Notes: generated by a model not told the origin, from the letters alone. 64,000 bases of DNA from Pseudobdellovibrionaceae bacterium (GCA_019637915.1 JAHBUV010000001.1:2946565-3010564); one strand, 5' to 3'. Positions 9,077 to 17,021 are shown, counted from the first letter of the stretch. Made by a program: numbers and translations.

Positions 9077-9627
9077 AGTCCACTCTCCAGGCTGTTGGCG
9101 AAGACCACTTCCGGGAACATGAAGGGCGTCTGCACCTGCTTGTTCTGTTGGGCGTCGAACACCGGGAAGGTGATCTGCTGGTCGCGGGGACGGCGCGCTT
9201 CGTCCATGGTGCGGACGATGTCGCCGTACTCGACGCCGGCGCGGGGCACGAGGTCGATCTGGAAAACGTCCGGGTGGGACTTCTTCAGGGCGACGAGGTT
9301 TTCGTGCAAGGCCGGGAAATCGAGGGCGCCGTTCTTGAGGGCGACGGCGGACTCTTTTTCCTGGCCTTTTTCCGTGACGTAGATCTTGAAGCCGGCGGCG
9401 TTGTCGATCTCCAGACGGACTTTGGCGAGGTTCTTGTTCGGGTCGTTGTTGTTCTGGATGGCTTCCTTCACGACCTGCGGCAGCTCGGTCTCGATCACCA
9501 TGAGCTGCACGAAGGCCGAGCTCAACAGCATGACCGGCACGAGCTTCATGATCACGGCCAGAAGCGGAGCCAAATCCAGTTCGAATTCACCTGTCGTATC
9601 GTGATGCATCCAGCGGCGTCCGCGCAT
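9073..9627 (-). CDS. ExbD/TolR-family subunit lacking the conserved TM Asp
   Basis: 184 aa. The N-terminus MRGRRWMHHDTTGEFELDL is followed by one TM helix from about residue 19. The signature reads DLAPLLAVIMKLVPVMLL, which aligns with the family pattern N-x-x-P-x-x-D-V-M-L-V-L-L. The position of the essential Asp is Ala, and a Lys sits four residues later in the helix. The periplasmic domain (about 45-184) keeps the ExbD layout, with EYGDIVRTMDEARR near the end. It forms the second half of a tandem exbD pair downstream of exbB. Losing the Asp in one member suggests a non-equivalent ExbD dimer. Confidence 0.87.
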   Translation of the reverse strand: MRGRRWMHHDTTGEFELDLAPLLAVIMKLVPVMLLSSAFVQLMVIETELPQVVKEAIQNNNDPNKNLAKVRLEIDNAAGFKIYVTEKGQEKESAVALKNGALDFPALHENLVALKKSHPDVFQIDLVPRAGVEYGDIVRTMDEARRPRDQQITFPVFDAQQNKQVQTPFMFPEVVFANSLESGL

Positions 9628-9653
9628 GACTCACCTCACTCCTTCGTCGTTCC

Positions 9654-10364
9654 TTAAGAGGCCTTGATGTTCGGATTCGGGGGTTGCACCGAGGGCGCGA
9701 CGCCGTTGTCCGGGAACAGGGTCTGGCGGGTCAGGTTCGGGATGTGGGCGCTGGTCAGCAGTTCCGTCAGCTTCGAGCACTTCTCCGTGGCTTGTTCGAT
9801 CAGGCTGTTCTGACGCGACACCAGGAAGGAGTAGAGCACCATGGCCGGGATGGCGACCACGAGACCGAGGGCCGTCGTGTACATGGAGACGGAGATCCCG
9901 TTCGCCAGCAAGTGCTGTTTGGCGGCCGGGTCGGCTTGCGCCACGGCTTGGAAGGAGAGGATCAGACCGTGGATCGTTCCCAACAGACCGAGCAGGGTGG
10001 CGACGTTGGCGAGCATGCTCAGGTAGTGCAGGCGGCGCGTGTAGAGCGGCACCGCTTCCGACATGGCGATGTCGTGGGCCTGGAAGATGGTCTCGTCGTC
10101 GCGGTCGGCTTTTTCAAGGATGGTCTTGAAGGCCTTGGCGAGGGGTTTCGACTCCATCTGCGAGCACAGCACCAGGGCCTCGTCGACTTTGCGCGACAGC
10201 ACCAGGGTCTGGACGCGGTTCATGAATTCGTCGGCGTTCATGCCGTAGTGGAAATACAGGGCGCGCACGCGTTCCACGCAGAGAATGGCGGTGCCCACAC
10301 CGGTGAGAAGGATCGTCCAACCCACCACTCCGGATTCGTTCATAAATGCGAAAAATGCTGTCAT
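9654..10364 (-). CDS. ExbB/TolQ/MotA-family proton channel (AglR-like)
   Basis: 236 aa. The start is the ATG at 10364 (MTAFFAFMNESGVVGW), with GGAG upstream and an ATGA overlap with the GYF-PilZ gene; the open frame runs further upstream but that part is not coding. TM1 is about residues 12-32 (VGWTILLTGVGTAILCVERV). A cytoplasmic loop follows, then TM2 (LATLLGLLGTIHGLI-like, about 130-150) and TM3 (VSMYTTALGLVVAIPAMVLY, about 170-190), the classic ExbB/TolQ topology. It should form the pentamer that houses the two ExbD helices and supply proton-motive-force-driven rotation, like AglR in Myxococcus. Confidence 0.92.
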   Translation of the reverse strand: MTAFFAFMNESGVVGWTILLTGVGTAILCVERVRALYFHYGMNADEFMNRVQTLVLSRKVDEALVLCSQMESKPLAKAFKTILEKADRDDETIFQAHDIAMSEAVPLYTRRLHYLSMLANVATLLGLLGTIHGLILSFQAVAQADPAAKQHLLANGISVSMYTTALGLVVAIPAMVLYSFLVSRQNSLIEQATEKCSKLTELLTSAHIPNLTRQTLFPDNGVAPSVQPPNPNIKAS

Positions 10365-10951
10365 TGTCCCGTCTCCTTCAATTTTTGAGTCACGATTTTT
10401 TTGATTGAATGTTGGCCCGGCTCCGACACCTGCGTGAAGCGGACGGCGTAATGCAGGCCGGACTTCACGTTGAGGCGCGTGCGGGTGAAATTCTTGCGGA
10501 CGATCTCGGCCCGCAGGTTGAACGCGGGCAGGGCGTCGGTGACGCTGCGGAAGTGGATCAGCAATTCCTGGCCCGGCAGCATGAGGGGCGAGTTCAGCAG
10601 CAGGAGGGCGCCGTTCTCGCTCAAGGACAGGCTCTGCCCGTCGAAAAAGATCTGGCCGTTGTGGCCGTAGACGGGCAGCTGCACGTCGACCCGCGGGCAG
10701 GCGCGGTCTTTGAACGAGCCGCGCAGGCCGTCGGCGTTTTCGATCAGGCGGGCCAGGCGGTCCTTGGAGAAATCCGCCAGCTCGCCCACCAGGGTCCAGC
10801 TGTCGAGGTGCGGGGCCCACACGAAGTTGTAATCGTAGAGCTCGTTATTCTGCATCATGCGGATCATGGCGGAATACTCGAAGGGGCCGTACTTGTTCTC
10901 GCCGCGCAGAATGTACCATTGGTTCTGTACGGCTTGTGCTGTCGTATTCAT
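10361..10951 (-). CDS. GYF domain fused to PilZ domain
   Basis: 196 aa, cytoplasmic, no signal. Residues about 9-60 match the GYF_2 pattern: QWYILRGENKYGPFEYSAM, then a mid-domain W (VWAPHLDSW). Residues about 75-185 match PilZ: the RxxxR box is RACPR, the second box is SLSENGALLL, and a C-terminal strand reads GLHYAVRF. The second c-di-GMP box normally begins with D or N before x-S-x-x-G; here that position is Ser, so ligand binding may be weakened or altered. Myxococcus GltJ/AgmX carries a GYF domain in its cytoplasmic part. Here it is a separate protein joined to PilZ and translated just ahead of exbB, which suggests that c-di-GMP or a PilZ-mediated contact gates the motor. Confidence 0.85.
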   Translation of the reverse strand: MNTTAQAVQNQWYILRGENKYGPFEYSAMIRMMQNNELYDYNFVWAPHLDSWTLVGELADFSKDRLARLIENADGLRGSFKDRACPRVDVQLPVYGHNGQIFFDGQSLSLSENGALLLLNSPLMLPGQELLIHFRSVTDALPAFNLRAEIVRKNFTRTRLNVKSGLHYAVRFTQVSEPGQHSIKKIVTQKLKETGQ

Positions 10952-10975
10952 TTCCCGTCCCGTCCTTTCCGCCTT

Positions 10976-12085
10976 TTAGAGTTTCACCGATTTCGGGTCG
11001 AAGTAGATCCTCACGTCGGAGCCGGAGTTCGGCACGGCGTTGCCGTGGAAGCTGATCGACCAGTTGGCGGCGTCGTAGGTCCAGCCGTTGGTGGCGCTGT
11101 TCGGCACCGTCACGCCGTCCACGATCACCTGGATGGTGCTCGGGTGCGGTTCGCGATCGAGCTTGAAGACCGTCGAGAGCTCCATGATCTTGTCGGAGAT
11201 CATCTGCAGGGTCAGGCCGAAGTCGGCGCACAGCGAGCCCTTGGTGCCGCCCGTGGCGTCGGCCAGGGCCATGTAGCGCGTGCTGATCTTGCGTTGGAAG
11301 CCGTCGGTGGAGAGGGTGCTGCGGCAGGCGGCGTCCAGCACCGAGATGGTGCTGACGTTGTAGTTGCGGATGCCGCCGGCGGTGGAGTCCGTCAGCGTGT
11401 CCAGGAAGTTCGTGAAGCGCGAGATCGGGAACTGCTGGCTGTAGTTCTCGTTGAAGGTCAGGCTGTTGTCGCCGTTCTGCCAGTCGTAGTGGCTGAAGTC
11501 GTCCTCGTCGCTGACGATGATGATGGACAGGAAGGCGCCGGGGCGGCGGAAGTCGTTGTTGAGCGGGTTGCTGAGGGCGTGCTCGAAGCTCGAGAAAGCG
11601 CGCTCGTCGCCGCTGCCGCACACGCCCTGCATGGCGTTCTTCACGAAGACCTGGCTCAGGTTCGGCGTGTTTTTGTCCATGACGCGCACGCCGGAGATCA
11701 CGGCCAAGTCGTCGACGCAGTTGTCGGGGGTGCCGCGGATGTCGACGCCGCGGTCTTTGAGGCGTGAGCGGTTGTTGCTGTTGTAGTGGTAACCCAGATA
11801 CGCGTCCGTGGTGATGACGCCCATGCGGAAGTCGTAACCGAGGGTGCTGAAGCGGTTGATGAAGGACTGGAAGTTGGCGGCCAGGCGCTGCTGGCTGGTG
11901 TCCATCGAACCGGAGTTGTCGATGACCCACAGGATGTCGACGGGGCGTTGCACGTAGGCGACGTTCTGCTTGAAGGAGGATGACGCCGACATCAGGGAGA
12001 AGGAGTCCGTCGACTTTTCGCATCCCGTGAAAAGGGCCACGGCCGCAGACAGCAACAGCATCTTGTTGAGCATCCGGTTTTTCAT
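10976..12085 (-). CDS. VWA-domain lipoprotein, first gene of the Glt-like operon
   Basis: 369 aa from the ATG at 12085, which has GGAGG 8 bases upstream; upstream in-frame starts add a sequence without export features. The signal ends in lipobox LFTGC (Cys22). The VWA domain begins at about residue 45 with the MIDAS motif DNSGSMD (D56-S60), followed by IIIVSDEDDFSHYD later in the fold. The C-terminal ~90 residues (from about DREPHPSTIQVIVDGV) resemble a beta-sandwich. It should be an envelope-anchored, metal-binding adhesion-type protein. Whether it faces the periplasm or the surface cannot be told; there is no Asp at +2 (the residue is Glu). Confidence 0.85.
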   Translation of the reverse strand: MKNRMLNKMLLLSAAVALFTGCEKSTDSFSLMSASSSFKQNVAYVQRPVDILWVIDNSGSMDTSQQRLAANFQSFINRFSTLGYDFRMGVITTDAYLGYHYNSNNRSRLKDRGVDIRGTPDNCVDDLAVISGVRVMDKNTPNLSQVFVKNAMQGVCGSGDERAFSSFEHALSNPLNNDFRRPGAFLSIIIVSDEDDFSHYDWQNGDNSLTFNENYSQQFPISRFTNFLDTLTDSTAGGIRNYNVSTISVLDAACRSTLSTDGFQRKISTRYMALADATGGTKGSLCADFGLTLQMISDKIMELSTVFKLDREPHPSTIQVIVDGVTVPNSATNGWTYDAANWSISFHGNAVPNSGSDVRIYFDPKSVKL

Positions 12086-12585
12086 TTGATCAACCTCCTG
12101 GTCCATCGTCCTTGAGGATTCATGTCGCGAATCCGTGAATAGAATATCGGGCGCTAAGCAAAAACAAAAAGCCGCGCGCAAGTGCGCGACAGCACTGGCG
12201 GAAATTCCCGGAGTCCCTTTTCGGGACAATCCAAGTTGTTGAAATCCTTGGGCGGTCCCAAATCGAGCCGTTCGAAAAAATAGGGACGTCTGTCAAGGCG
12301 GTTCACGCTTTCCGCGGGATTCGCCCGGCGCCCGCGAATCAAGTTTGGAAGTCACCGGATAGTGCCCAACTCTTCGACGGCGGGGATCGGAGGAAGTTTC
12401 GAAGTGGCTGAGATTGTGGGGGAATTGTGCCTTGCTTCAGCGGGACGAGGGCGGTCTCCGGAAAAGCGCGGGGGGGCGCGCGGCGGACCGTCGGGAGCAC
12501 GGCTCTTCCCGTGGGAAACGGAAGATTTCACTTCCGGCGCCGGAAGCGATGCAGGTAAATTCGTGCTCTGGCAAGGGGGAGCGGT
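12086..12585. other. 500-bp divergent intergenic region
   Basis: This is the gap between the minus-strand Glt-like operon (start 12085) and the plus-strand hypothetical gene (start 12586). It contains a minus-strand terminator-like hairpin (12158-12188), a small inverted repeat GTCCC/GGGAC at 12213-12227, and a TTGACA hexamer on the minus strand at 12291-12296 without a good -10 at the right distance. The short ORFs in it have no ribosome site or domain. It probably holds the main promoter of the large operon, but no convincing promoter can be named. Confidence 0.5.
12158..12188 (-). terminator. Possible rho-independent terminator or leader attenuator
   Basis: On the minus strand, stem CGCGC, loop ACTT, stem GCGCG is followed by GGC and then TTTTTGTTTTTG. 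It lies 73 bp upstream of the first codon of the VWA gene. It could insulate the operon from read-through, or lie inside the operon leader. The stem is only 5 bp and the U-run is interrupted, so this is tentative. Confidence 0.4.
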
Positions 12586-13095
12586 TTGGGTCTTTGGGTG
12601 GTGAAATTGCTGGGAGCGGACGCCGGGGAACTTTCCCGCGTCGAGAGGAAGCGGGCCAATTGCTTTCAGGCCGTCCGACTTTACTTCGAGGAGCATCTGC
12701 GGCCCGAGTTTCTGGGACCGGCGGAATTCGTCGCGTATCTTCAAAAGGAATTCACGCAGCTGCAAGCCCGGGATCAGGTCCTCGCCGACGACGTCATGGT
12801 CATCTGGAGCCGCGGCCTGATGGAATTGCCGCTCGGGGAGATCCGGATCGATCGCCTGCGGCCGGAAGTTCCCGGTTATCCCTTCGGCCTTGTCATCGAG
12901 CACGCTTTGGTGTGGCTCGAGGACGGCTGGGTTTTTCAGAAGCGCAACCCCTCCGCGCAAGGGCCCTATGAAATCGTGAACATCGCGGAAGCGCTGGCGC
13001 CCTACCGCGAGCGCTACGGCTTTGAGGTGACGGTGCACCGCCGCCGTTCATGCGGGGTCCTTCGTCAGCCGGAGGGCCGGCGGCGGGATCCCTAG
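12586..13095 (+). CDS. Hypothetical protein, TTG start
   Basis: 169 aa. The best start is a TTG (GLWVVKLLGADAGELSRVE) because AAGGGGGA lies about 5 bases upstream. The product is soluble and mixed alpha/beta. It contains VMVIWSRGLMELPLGEIRID, then PFGLVIEHALVWLEDGWVFQ followed by KRNPSAQGPYEIVNI; the EHALVWLEDGWVFQK stretch has the look of a small enzyme-like or permuted papain-like strand pair, but no family is recognised. It converges with mazG and the two stops overlap by four bases, a normal tail-to-tail arrangement. Confidence 0.6.
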   Translation: MGLWVVKLLGADAGELSRVERKRANCFQAVRLYFEEHLRPEFLGPAEFVAYLQKEFTQLQARDQVLADDVMVIWSRGLMELPLGEIRIDRLRPEVPGYPFGLVIEHALVWLEDGWVFQKRNPSAQGPYEIVNIAEALAPYRERYGFEVTVHRRRSCGVLRQPEGRRRDP

Positions 13096-13904
13096 TCCGC
13101 GGCCCGCTCGCGCCGCTTCGCCTCCGCCCACAGGGCTTCCTTCTGTTCCGCGGAAAGATCGTCCCAAACCAGGCCCCCTTCGCGGGCGGCCGTCATCATC
13201 AGCGCGAACCGGCCCTCGAAGCGGCGGTTCGCCTGGCGCAGCACCTGCTCAGGGTCCATGCCCAGGTGGCGGGACAGTTGCGCCAGGGAAAACAGCACGT
13301 CGCCGAGCTCGTGGGAAATGTGCTCGCCGGATTCCTCCTCCAGCGCCTCGTCCAGTTCCGCGAACTCCTCGCGGACTTTTTCCAGGACCTGCTCGGCGTT
13401 TTCCCAGTCGAAGCGCAGTTTCTGGGTGCGGTGGCCGATCTTGGCGGAGCGCTGCAGGGCGGGCAGGTGCAGGGGCACGTCGATCAAGGGCTTGCGGGCG
13501 GCGTCGCCATTGGAGCTTTTCTCCGCTTTCTTGATTTTCTCCCAATCGCGCAGCACCTCGGCGGAGTCGGCGGCTTTTTTGTCGCCGAAAACGTGAGGAT
13601 GGCGTCGGATCATTTTTTCATTGAGGGTCTCGACCACATCGATGAAACTGAACGCGCCCCGCTCTTGGGCCAATTGGGAGTGCAGGACCACTTGAAACAG
13701 CACGTCGCCCAGCTCCTCTTTCGTCCAGCGATCGTCGCCGGACTCGATGGCCTCGACCATCTCGGCCACCTCTTCGACCGCGTAAGGGGCCAGAGAGCGA
13801 TGCGTTTGCTCCTTGTCCCACGGACATCCGTCGGGGCCACGCAGGGCGGCGATGATTTCGATCAAAGACTGGGTGTCGCGGAGATTTTTTGGCACCTTCG
13901 GCAT
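13092..13904 (-). CDS. mazG: Nucleoside triphosphate pyrophosphohydrolase MazG
   Basis: 270 aa from the ATG at 13904 (MPKVPKNLRDTQ); an in-frame TTG at 13943 would add 13 residues not needed by the family (E. coli MazG is 263 aa). It has two MazG domains. The first contains GPDGCPWDKEQTHRSL, EEVAEMVEAIE and EELGDVLFQVV (Mg-binding E-E...E-x-x-D). The second contains DWENAEQVLEKVREEFAELD and HELGDVLFSLA. It hydrolyses (d)NTPs to NMP and pyrophosphate, a housecleaning function that also affects ppGpp-linked growth arrest. It is divergent from the 7TM-HD gene. Confidence 0.95.
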   Translation of the reverse strand: MPKVPKNLRDTQSLIEIIAALRGPDGCPWDKEQTHRSLAPYAVEEVAEMVEAIESGDDRWTKEELGDVLFQVVLHSQLAQERGAFSFIDVVETLNEKMIRRHPHVFGDKKAADSAEVLRDWEKIKKAEKSSNGDAARKPLIDVPLHLPALQRSAKIGHRTQKLRFDWENAEQVLEKVREEFAELDEALEEESGEHISHELGDVLFSLAQLSRHLGMDPEQVLRQANRRFEGRFALMMTAAREGGLVWDDLSAEQKEALWAEAKRRERAAD

Positions 13905-13981
13905 GACAAAAGAGCTAACATACAAGCTTGGGGTTTTCGACAAAATTTCCGATGAGTTGAACGAGGAGTCACCACCGGCTT

Positions 13982-16348
13982 ATGCAGCGTCTCAAGTCGC
14001 CCAAAAAAGAGCAGCCCTCGTCGCGGGATCACTGGGAGGATCCGCGCCCGCAGTTCTTGCACTGGGTGGAAACGCACGACCTGGAAAAGACCTGGATCGG
14101 CCGCCTGATCCTGCGCCTCGACGCGCGCTTCAGCCTGCGCCGCACGCTGCTGATTTTCGCTTTCTGCCTGGTGCTGTCCTTCCTGCTCTTCTTCCCCATG
14201 CGCATGACGACGGAGTTGCGCATCGGTGAAACCGCCAAGATCGACGTGACCTCGCCGTTGTCCTTCGAGATGGTCGACGAGGTCACCACCGAGGAAAAAC
14301 GCCTGAAAGCCCAGGGCGGCGTCGCCGAGATCTACGACTACGACCCCGAGGTTTTCGGCCGCATCGTTTCCGGCATCGACCGCTCCTTCCGCAACATGCG
14401 CATCTTCGGCCGCGAGGTGAAATGGCCCGGCTCGGTGTTCCGCCGCCAGGAGAGCCTCAAGCCCTTCTTCGCGCAAAAAGCCGCCTTCGAAAAAGACCTG
14501 CAGGCCAACGTGCCCGACGACATTTTCGAGTGGCTGGTCGACAACCGCTTCAACCCGCGCATCGAGAACGCCCTGGTGAGGAACCTCGAGGGCTGGTACG
14601 AGCGCAAGATCGTCGAAGTGCCGGACCGCAAGCTGTCCCCCATGGACGAGCTCACGGCCCGCACCCTGAGCCGCAATTCCGTGGGCGCCGAGATCAAGAT
14701 CCGCACCCGCGACATCCTGGATCTGCGCAACCCCGAGGTTTTCCAGCTGACCGACCGCCGGGCGCTTGAGCGTTTCGACGACGCCGACCGCGCCCACGTG
14801 CTGCGCCTGTCGAGGGCCCTGCTGCAACCGAATCTGACGCTCAACAAGGCCGAGACGGCGGGCCGTCGCCAGAAGGCCCGCGAGGACGTCCTGCCGGTGA
14901 ACATCTCAATCAAGAAAAACCAGACCATCGTGAGCCGCAACTCCGTCGTGCAGCCCTTCCACATGGCGGTGGTCAAACAGATCGAAAGCCTGCAGGCGGA
15001 GCGCCGCCGCGGCCTGATGTCCGTGGCCCTGGCGGTCCTGCTGGCCACGGCGATCCTGGTTTTCGTGAGCTTCCACCGCCGCTTCGGTTCGCAGCGTTTG
15101 AAACTGACCTCCAAGGACCTGATGGTGATGATGCTGGTGGCGATCAGCCAGGTGTTTTTCACCAAGGTGTTCCTCTCCATCATGGACGCGGCCTTCCTGT
15201 CGCGGCAGGCGTCCTGGATCTCGCCGGATTTCTTCCTGGCCCTCGCCCCGGTGGCGGCCGCCCCGATGCTGATCGGCCTGCTGCTGAACGCCGGCGAGGT
15301 CATCTGGTTCTTCACGGTGTTCATGGCGGTGAGCCTGGGCATCATGGAGGACTTCAACTACGCCTTCTTCCTGCAGTGCCTGCTCGGCGGCATCGCCGGC
15401 GCCCGCGGCGTCTTCAACTGCAAGACCCGCAATGACATCTACTGGGCGGGCCTGCGCGCCGGCGCCGTCAACGCGCTGGTGGTGGCCTCGCTCTTCCTGG
15501 TGGCGAAGTCGGACCACGACAACCCCTTGCCCATCGTGCTGGCCACGGTGGGGGCGGGCTTCGCGGGCGGCATCCTGTCGAGCCTGATCACCATGATGAT
15601 CCTGCCCTTCATGGAGAGCGTCTTCAACTACACGACGGACGTGAAGCTCCTGGAGCTGTCCAACATGAACCACCCCTTGCTGAAGGAGATGTTCATGAAG
15701 GCGCCGGGCACCTACCAGCACTCCCTGATGGTGGGCAACATGGTGGAGGCGGCGGCCGAGGAGATCGGCGCCAACCCCTTGCTGGGGAAAGTCATGTGCT
15801 ACTACCACGACATCGGCAAGATCGGCCTCGCCAATTACTTCATCGAGAACCAGAAGCCGGGGCAGAATCCCCACGACCACCTGTCGCCCTTCATGAGCAA
15901 GACCCTGCTCATCGCCCACGTCAAAGACGGCGTGGAGCTGGGCATGAAGTACAAGCTGGGAAAACCCATCATCGACGGCATCCTCCAGCACCACGGCACG
16001 ACCCTCATCGCGTATTTCTACAACAAGGCCCTCGATCAGCGCACCGATCAGGATCCCGAGATCGCCGAAGAGGATTTCCGCTACCCGGGGCCGAAACCGC
16101 AATACAAGGAGACCGCGCTGTGCATGCTGGCTGACAGCATCGAGGCGGCGGTGCGCTCCCTGGATGAACCGACGCCGGCCCGCCTGCAGGCCATCGTCCG
16201 CAACATCATCCAGAAAAAATTCAGTGACGGCCAGTTGGACGAGTGTAATCTGACGTTGAAAGAAATCGCCAAGATCGAGAAGTCCTTCATCAAGATCCTG
16301 CTGGGCATGCATCACCAGCGGATCGACTACCCGCGGGAGCGCGCATGA
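13982..16348 (+). CDS. 7TM-HD membrane phosphohydrolase (PgpH/YqfF-type)
   Basis: 788 aa. After a basic N-terminus, TM1 is at about 54-75 (LLIFAFCLVLSFLLFF), followed by a large extracytoplasmic 7TMR-HDED domain (about 76-345). Six further TM helices (about 345-525) precede a cytoplasmic HD domain (about 550-720) with TYQHSLMVGNM, YYHDIGKIG (HD at about 608), DGILQHHGTT and a late Asp in LADSIEAA. In Firmicutes this family (PgpH) hydrolyses c-di-AMP to pApA. The substrate in this organism is inferred only. The downstream ybeY is the usual neighbour (pgpH-ybeY) and overlaps by four bases. An AGGAG lies 13 bases before the ATG, a long spacing. Confidence 0.9.
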   Translation: MQRLKSPKKEQPSSRDHWEDPRPQFLHWVETHDLEKTWIGRLILRLDARFSLRRTLLIFAFCLVLSFLLFFPMRMTTELRIGETAKIDVTSPLSFEMVDEVTTEEKRLKAQGGVAEIYDYDPEVFGRIVSGIDRSFRNMRIFGREVKWPGSVFRRQESLKPFFAQKAAFEKDLQANVPDDIFEWLVDNRFNPRIENALVRNLEGWYERKIVEVPDRKLSPMDELTARTLSRNSVGAEIKIRTRDILDLRNPEVFQLTDRRALERFDDADRAHVLRLSRALLQPNLTLNKAETAGRRQKAREDVLPVNISIKKNQTIVSRNSVVQPFHMAVVKQIESLQAERRRGLMSVALAVLLATAILVFVSFHRRFGSQRLKLTSKDLMVMMLVAISQVFFTKVFLSIMDAAFLSRQASWISPDFFLALAPVAAAPMLIGLLLNAGEVIWFFTVFMAVSLGIMEDFNYAFFLQCLLGGIAGARGVFNCKTRNDIYWAGLRAGAVNALVVASLFLVAKSDHDNPLPIVLATVGAGFAGGILSSLITMMILPFMESVFNYTTDVKLLELSNMNHPLLKEMFMKAPGTYQHSLMVGNMVEAAAEEIGANPLLGKVMCYYHDIGKIGLANYFIENQKPGQNPHDHLSPFMSKTLLIAHVKDGVELGMKYKLGKPIIDGILQHHGTTLIAYFYNKALDQRTDQDPEIAEEDFRYPGPKPQYKETALCMLADSIEAAVRSLDEPTPARLQAIVRNIIQKKFSDGQLDECNLTLKEIAKIEKSFIKILLGMHHQRIDYPRERA

Positions 16349-17004
16349 GAATGCTGCTGATCAACGACACCGAAGAGGCCCTGCCCGAAGCTTTCCTGGG
16401 GGAATGGGTGGGCAAAGTCGCCCGTGAGTTGAAGAAGCGCTCCATCCTGCCGGCGGACAAGGCCGACCGGGAATTGTCCCTGGTGTTCCTGAAGGAGATG
16501 GACGCCAAGCAGTTGAACTGGACCCATCGTCAGCGCGACTACGCCACCGACGTTTTGAGTTTTCAGACCGACGACCCGGACAGCCTCGGTGAACTCGTGA
16601 TGTGCGCTCTGGTGCTGCAAAAACAGGCCAAAGAGCACAAAATGAGTTTCGAGGACGAGCTCGGTTACATGGTTTTGCACGGCGTGCTGCACCTGCTGGG
16701 TTACGATCATGAGCAGGAAAAAGACGAGGCCGCAGGCCGCGAAATGCTGCGTCTGCAGGACGAGATTTTTGAGGCTTTGACGGCGCCTCCGCCGAAGGCG
16801 AAAAAAACCGTTCCGAAGGCGAAAGCGGCTCCGGCCAAAGAAAAAGCCGCGCCGAAAGCAAAAGCCCCGAAGAGCAAAGTGGTCATGAAAGAGAAAGCGG
16901 CTGCGTCGAAGGCTCCTGCCAAGGTGGCCAAGAAAGTCGCTGCGAAACCCGCCACGAAAGCCAAAAAAGCCGCCGGCAAAGCCTCCCCCAGCACCCGTCG
17001 CTGA
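16345..17004 (+). CDS. ybeY: Endoribonuclease YbeY with a basic H1-like C-terminal tail
   Basis: 219 aa. The core (1-145) is YbeY: LSLVFLKEMDAKQLN, RDYATDVLSFQTDD, and the zinc motif HGVLHLLGYDH (about 112-122). The family is a single-strand endoribonuclease for 16S rRNA 3'-end maturation and ribosome quality control. The enzyme is normally about 150-165 aa; here about 70 residues follow that are almost only Lys, Ala and Pro (repeated PKAK, APAK, KAAPKAK, ending SPSTRR). This resembles histone-H1-like tails and may bind RNA or ribosomes. The start overlaps the 7TM-HD stop (ATGA). Confidence 0.93.
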   Translation: MRMLLINDTEEALPEAFLGEWVGKVARELKKRSILPADKADRELSLVFLKEMDAKQLNWTHRQRDYATDVLSFQTDDPDSLGELVMCALVLQKQAKEHKMSFEDELGYMVLHGVLHLLGYDHEQEKDEAAGREMLRLQDEIFEALTAPPPKAKKTVPKAKAAPAKEKAAPKAKAPKSKVVMKEKAAASKAPAKVAKKVAAKPATKAKKAAGKASPSTRR

Positions 17005-17021
17005 AGGGAAGGACCGCGTCA

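Noticed and set aside
10365-10820. N-terminal extension of the ExbB gene
   Set aside because: The extension overlaps the GYF-PilZ gene in another frame and has no TM or signal features. The ATG at 10364 has a ribosome site and gives the normal ExbB length.
12154-12342. 62-aa ORF in the intergenic region upstream of the gliding operon
   Set aside because: No ribosome site, no domain, and its end coincides with the hairpin and T-rich stretch.
12362-12604. 80-aa plus-strand ORF before the hypothetical gene
   Set aside because: Gly/Ser/Arg-rich sequence without ribosome site; it ends just after the better-supported TTG start at 12586.
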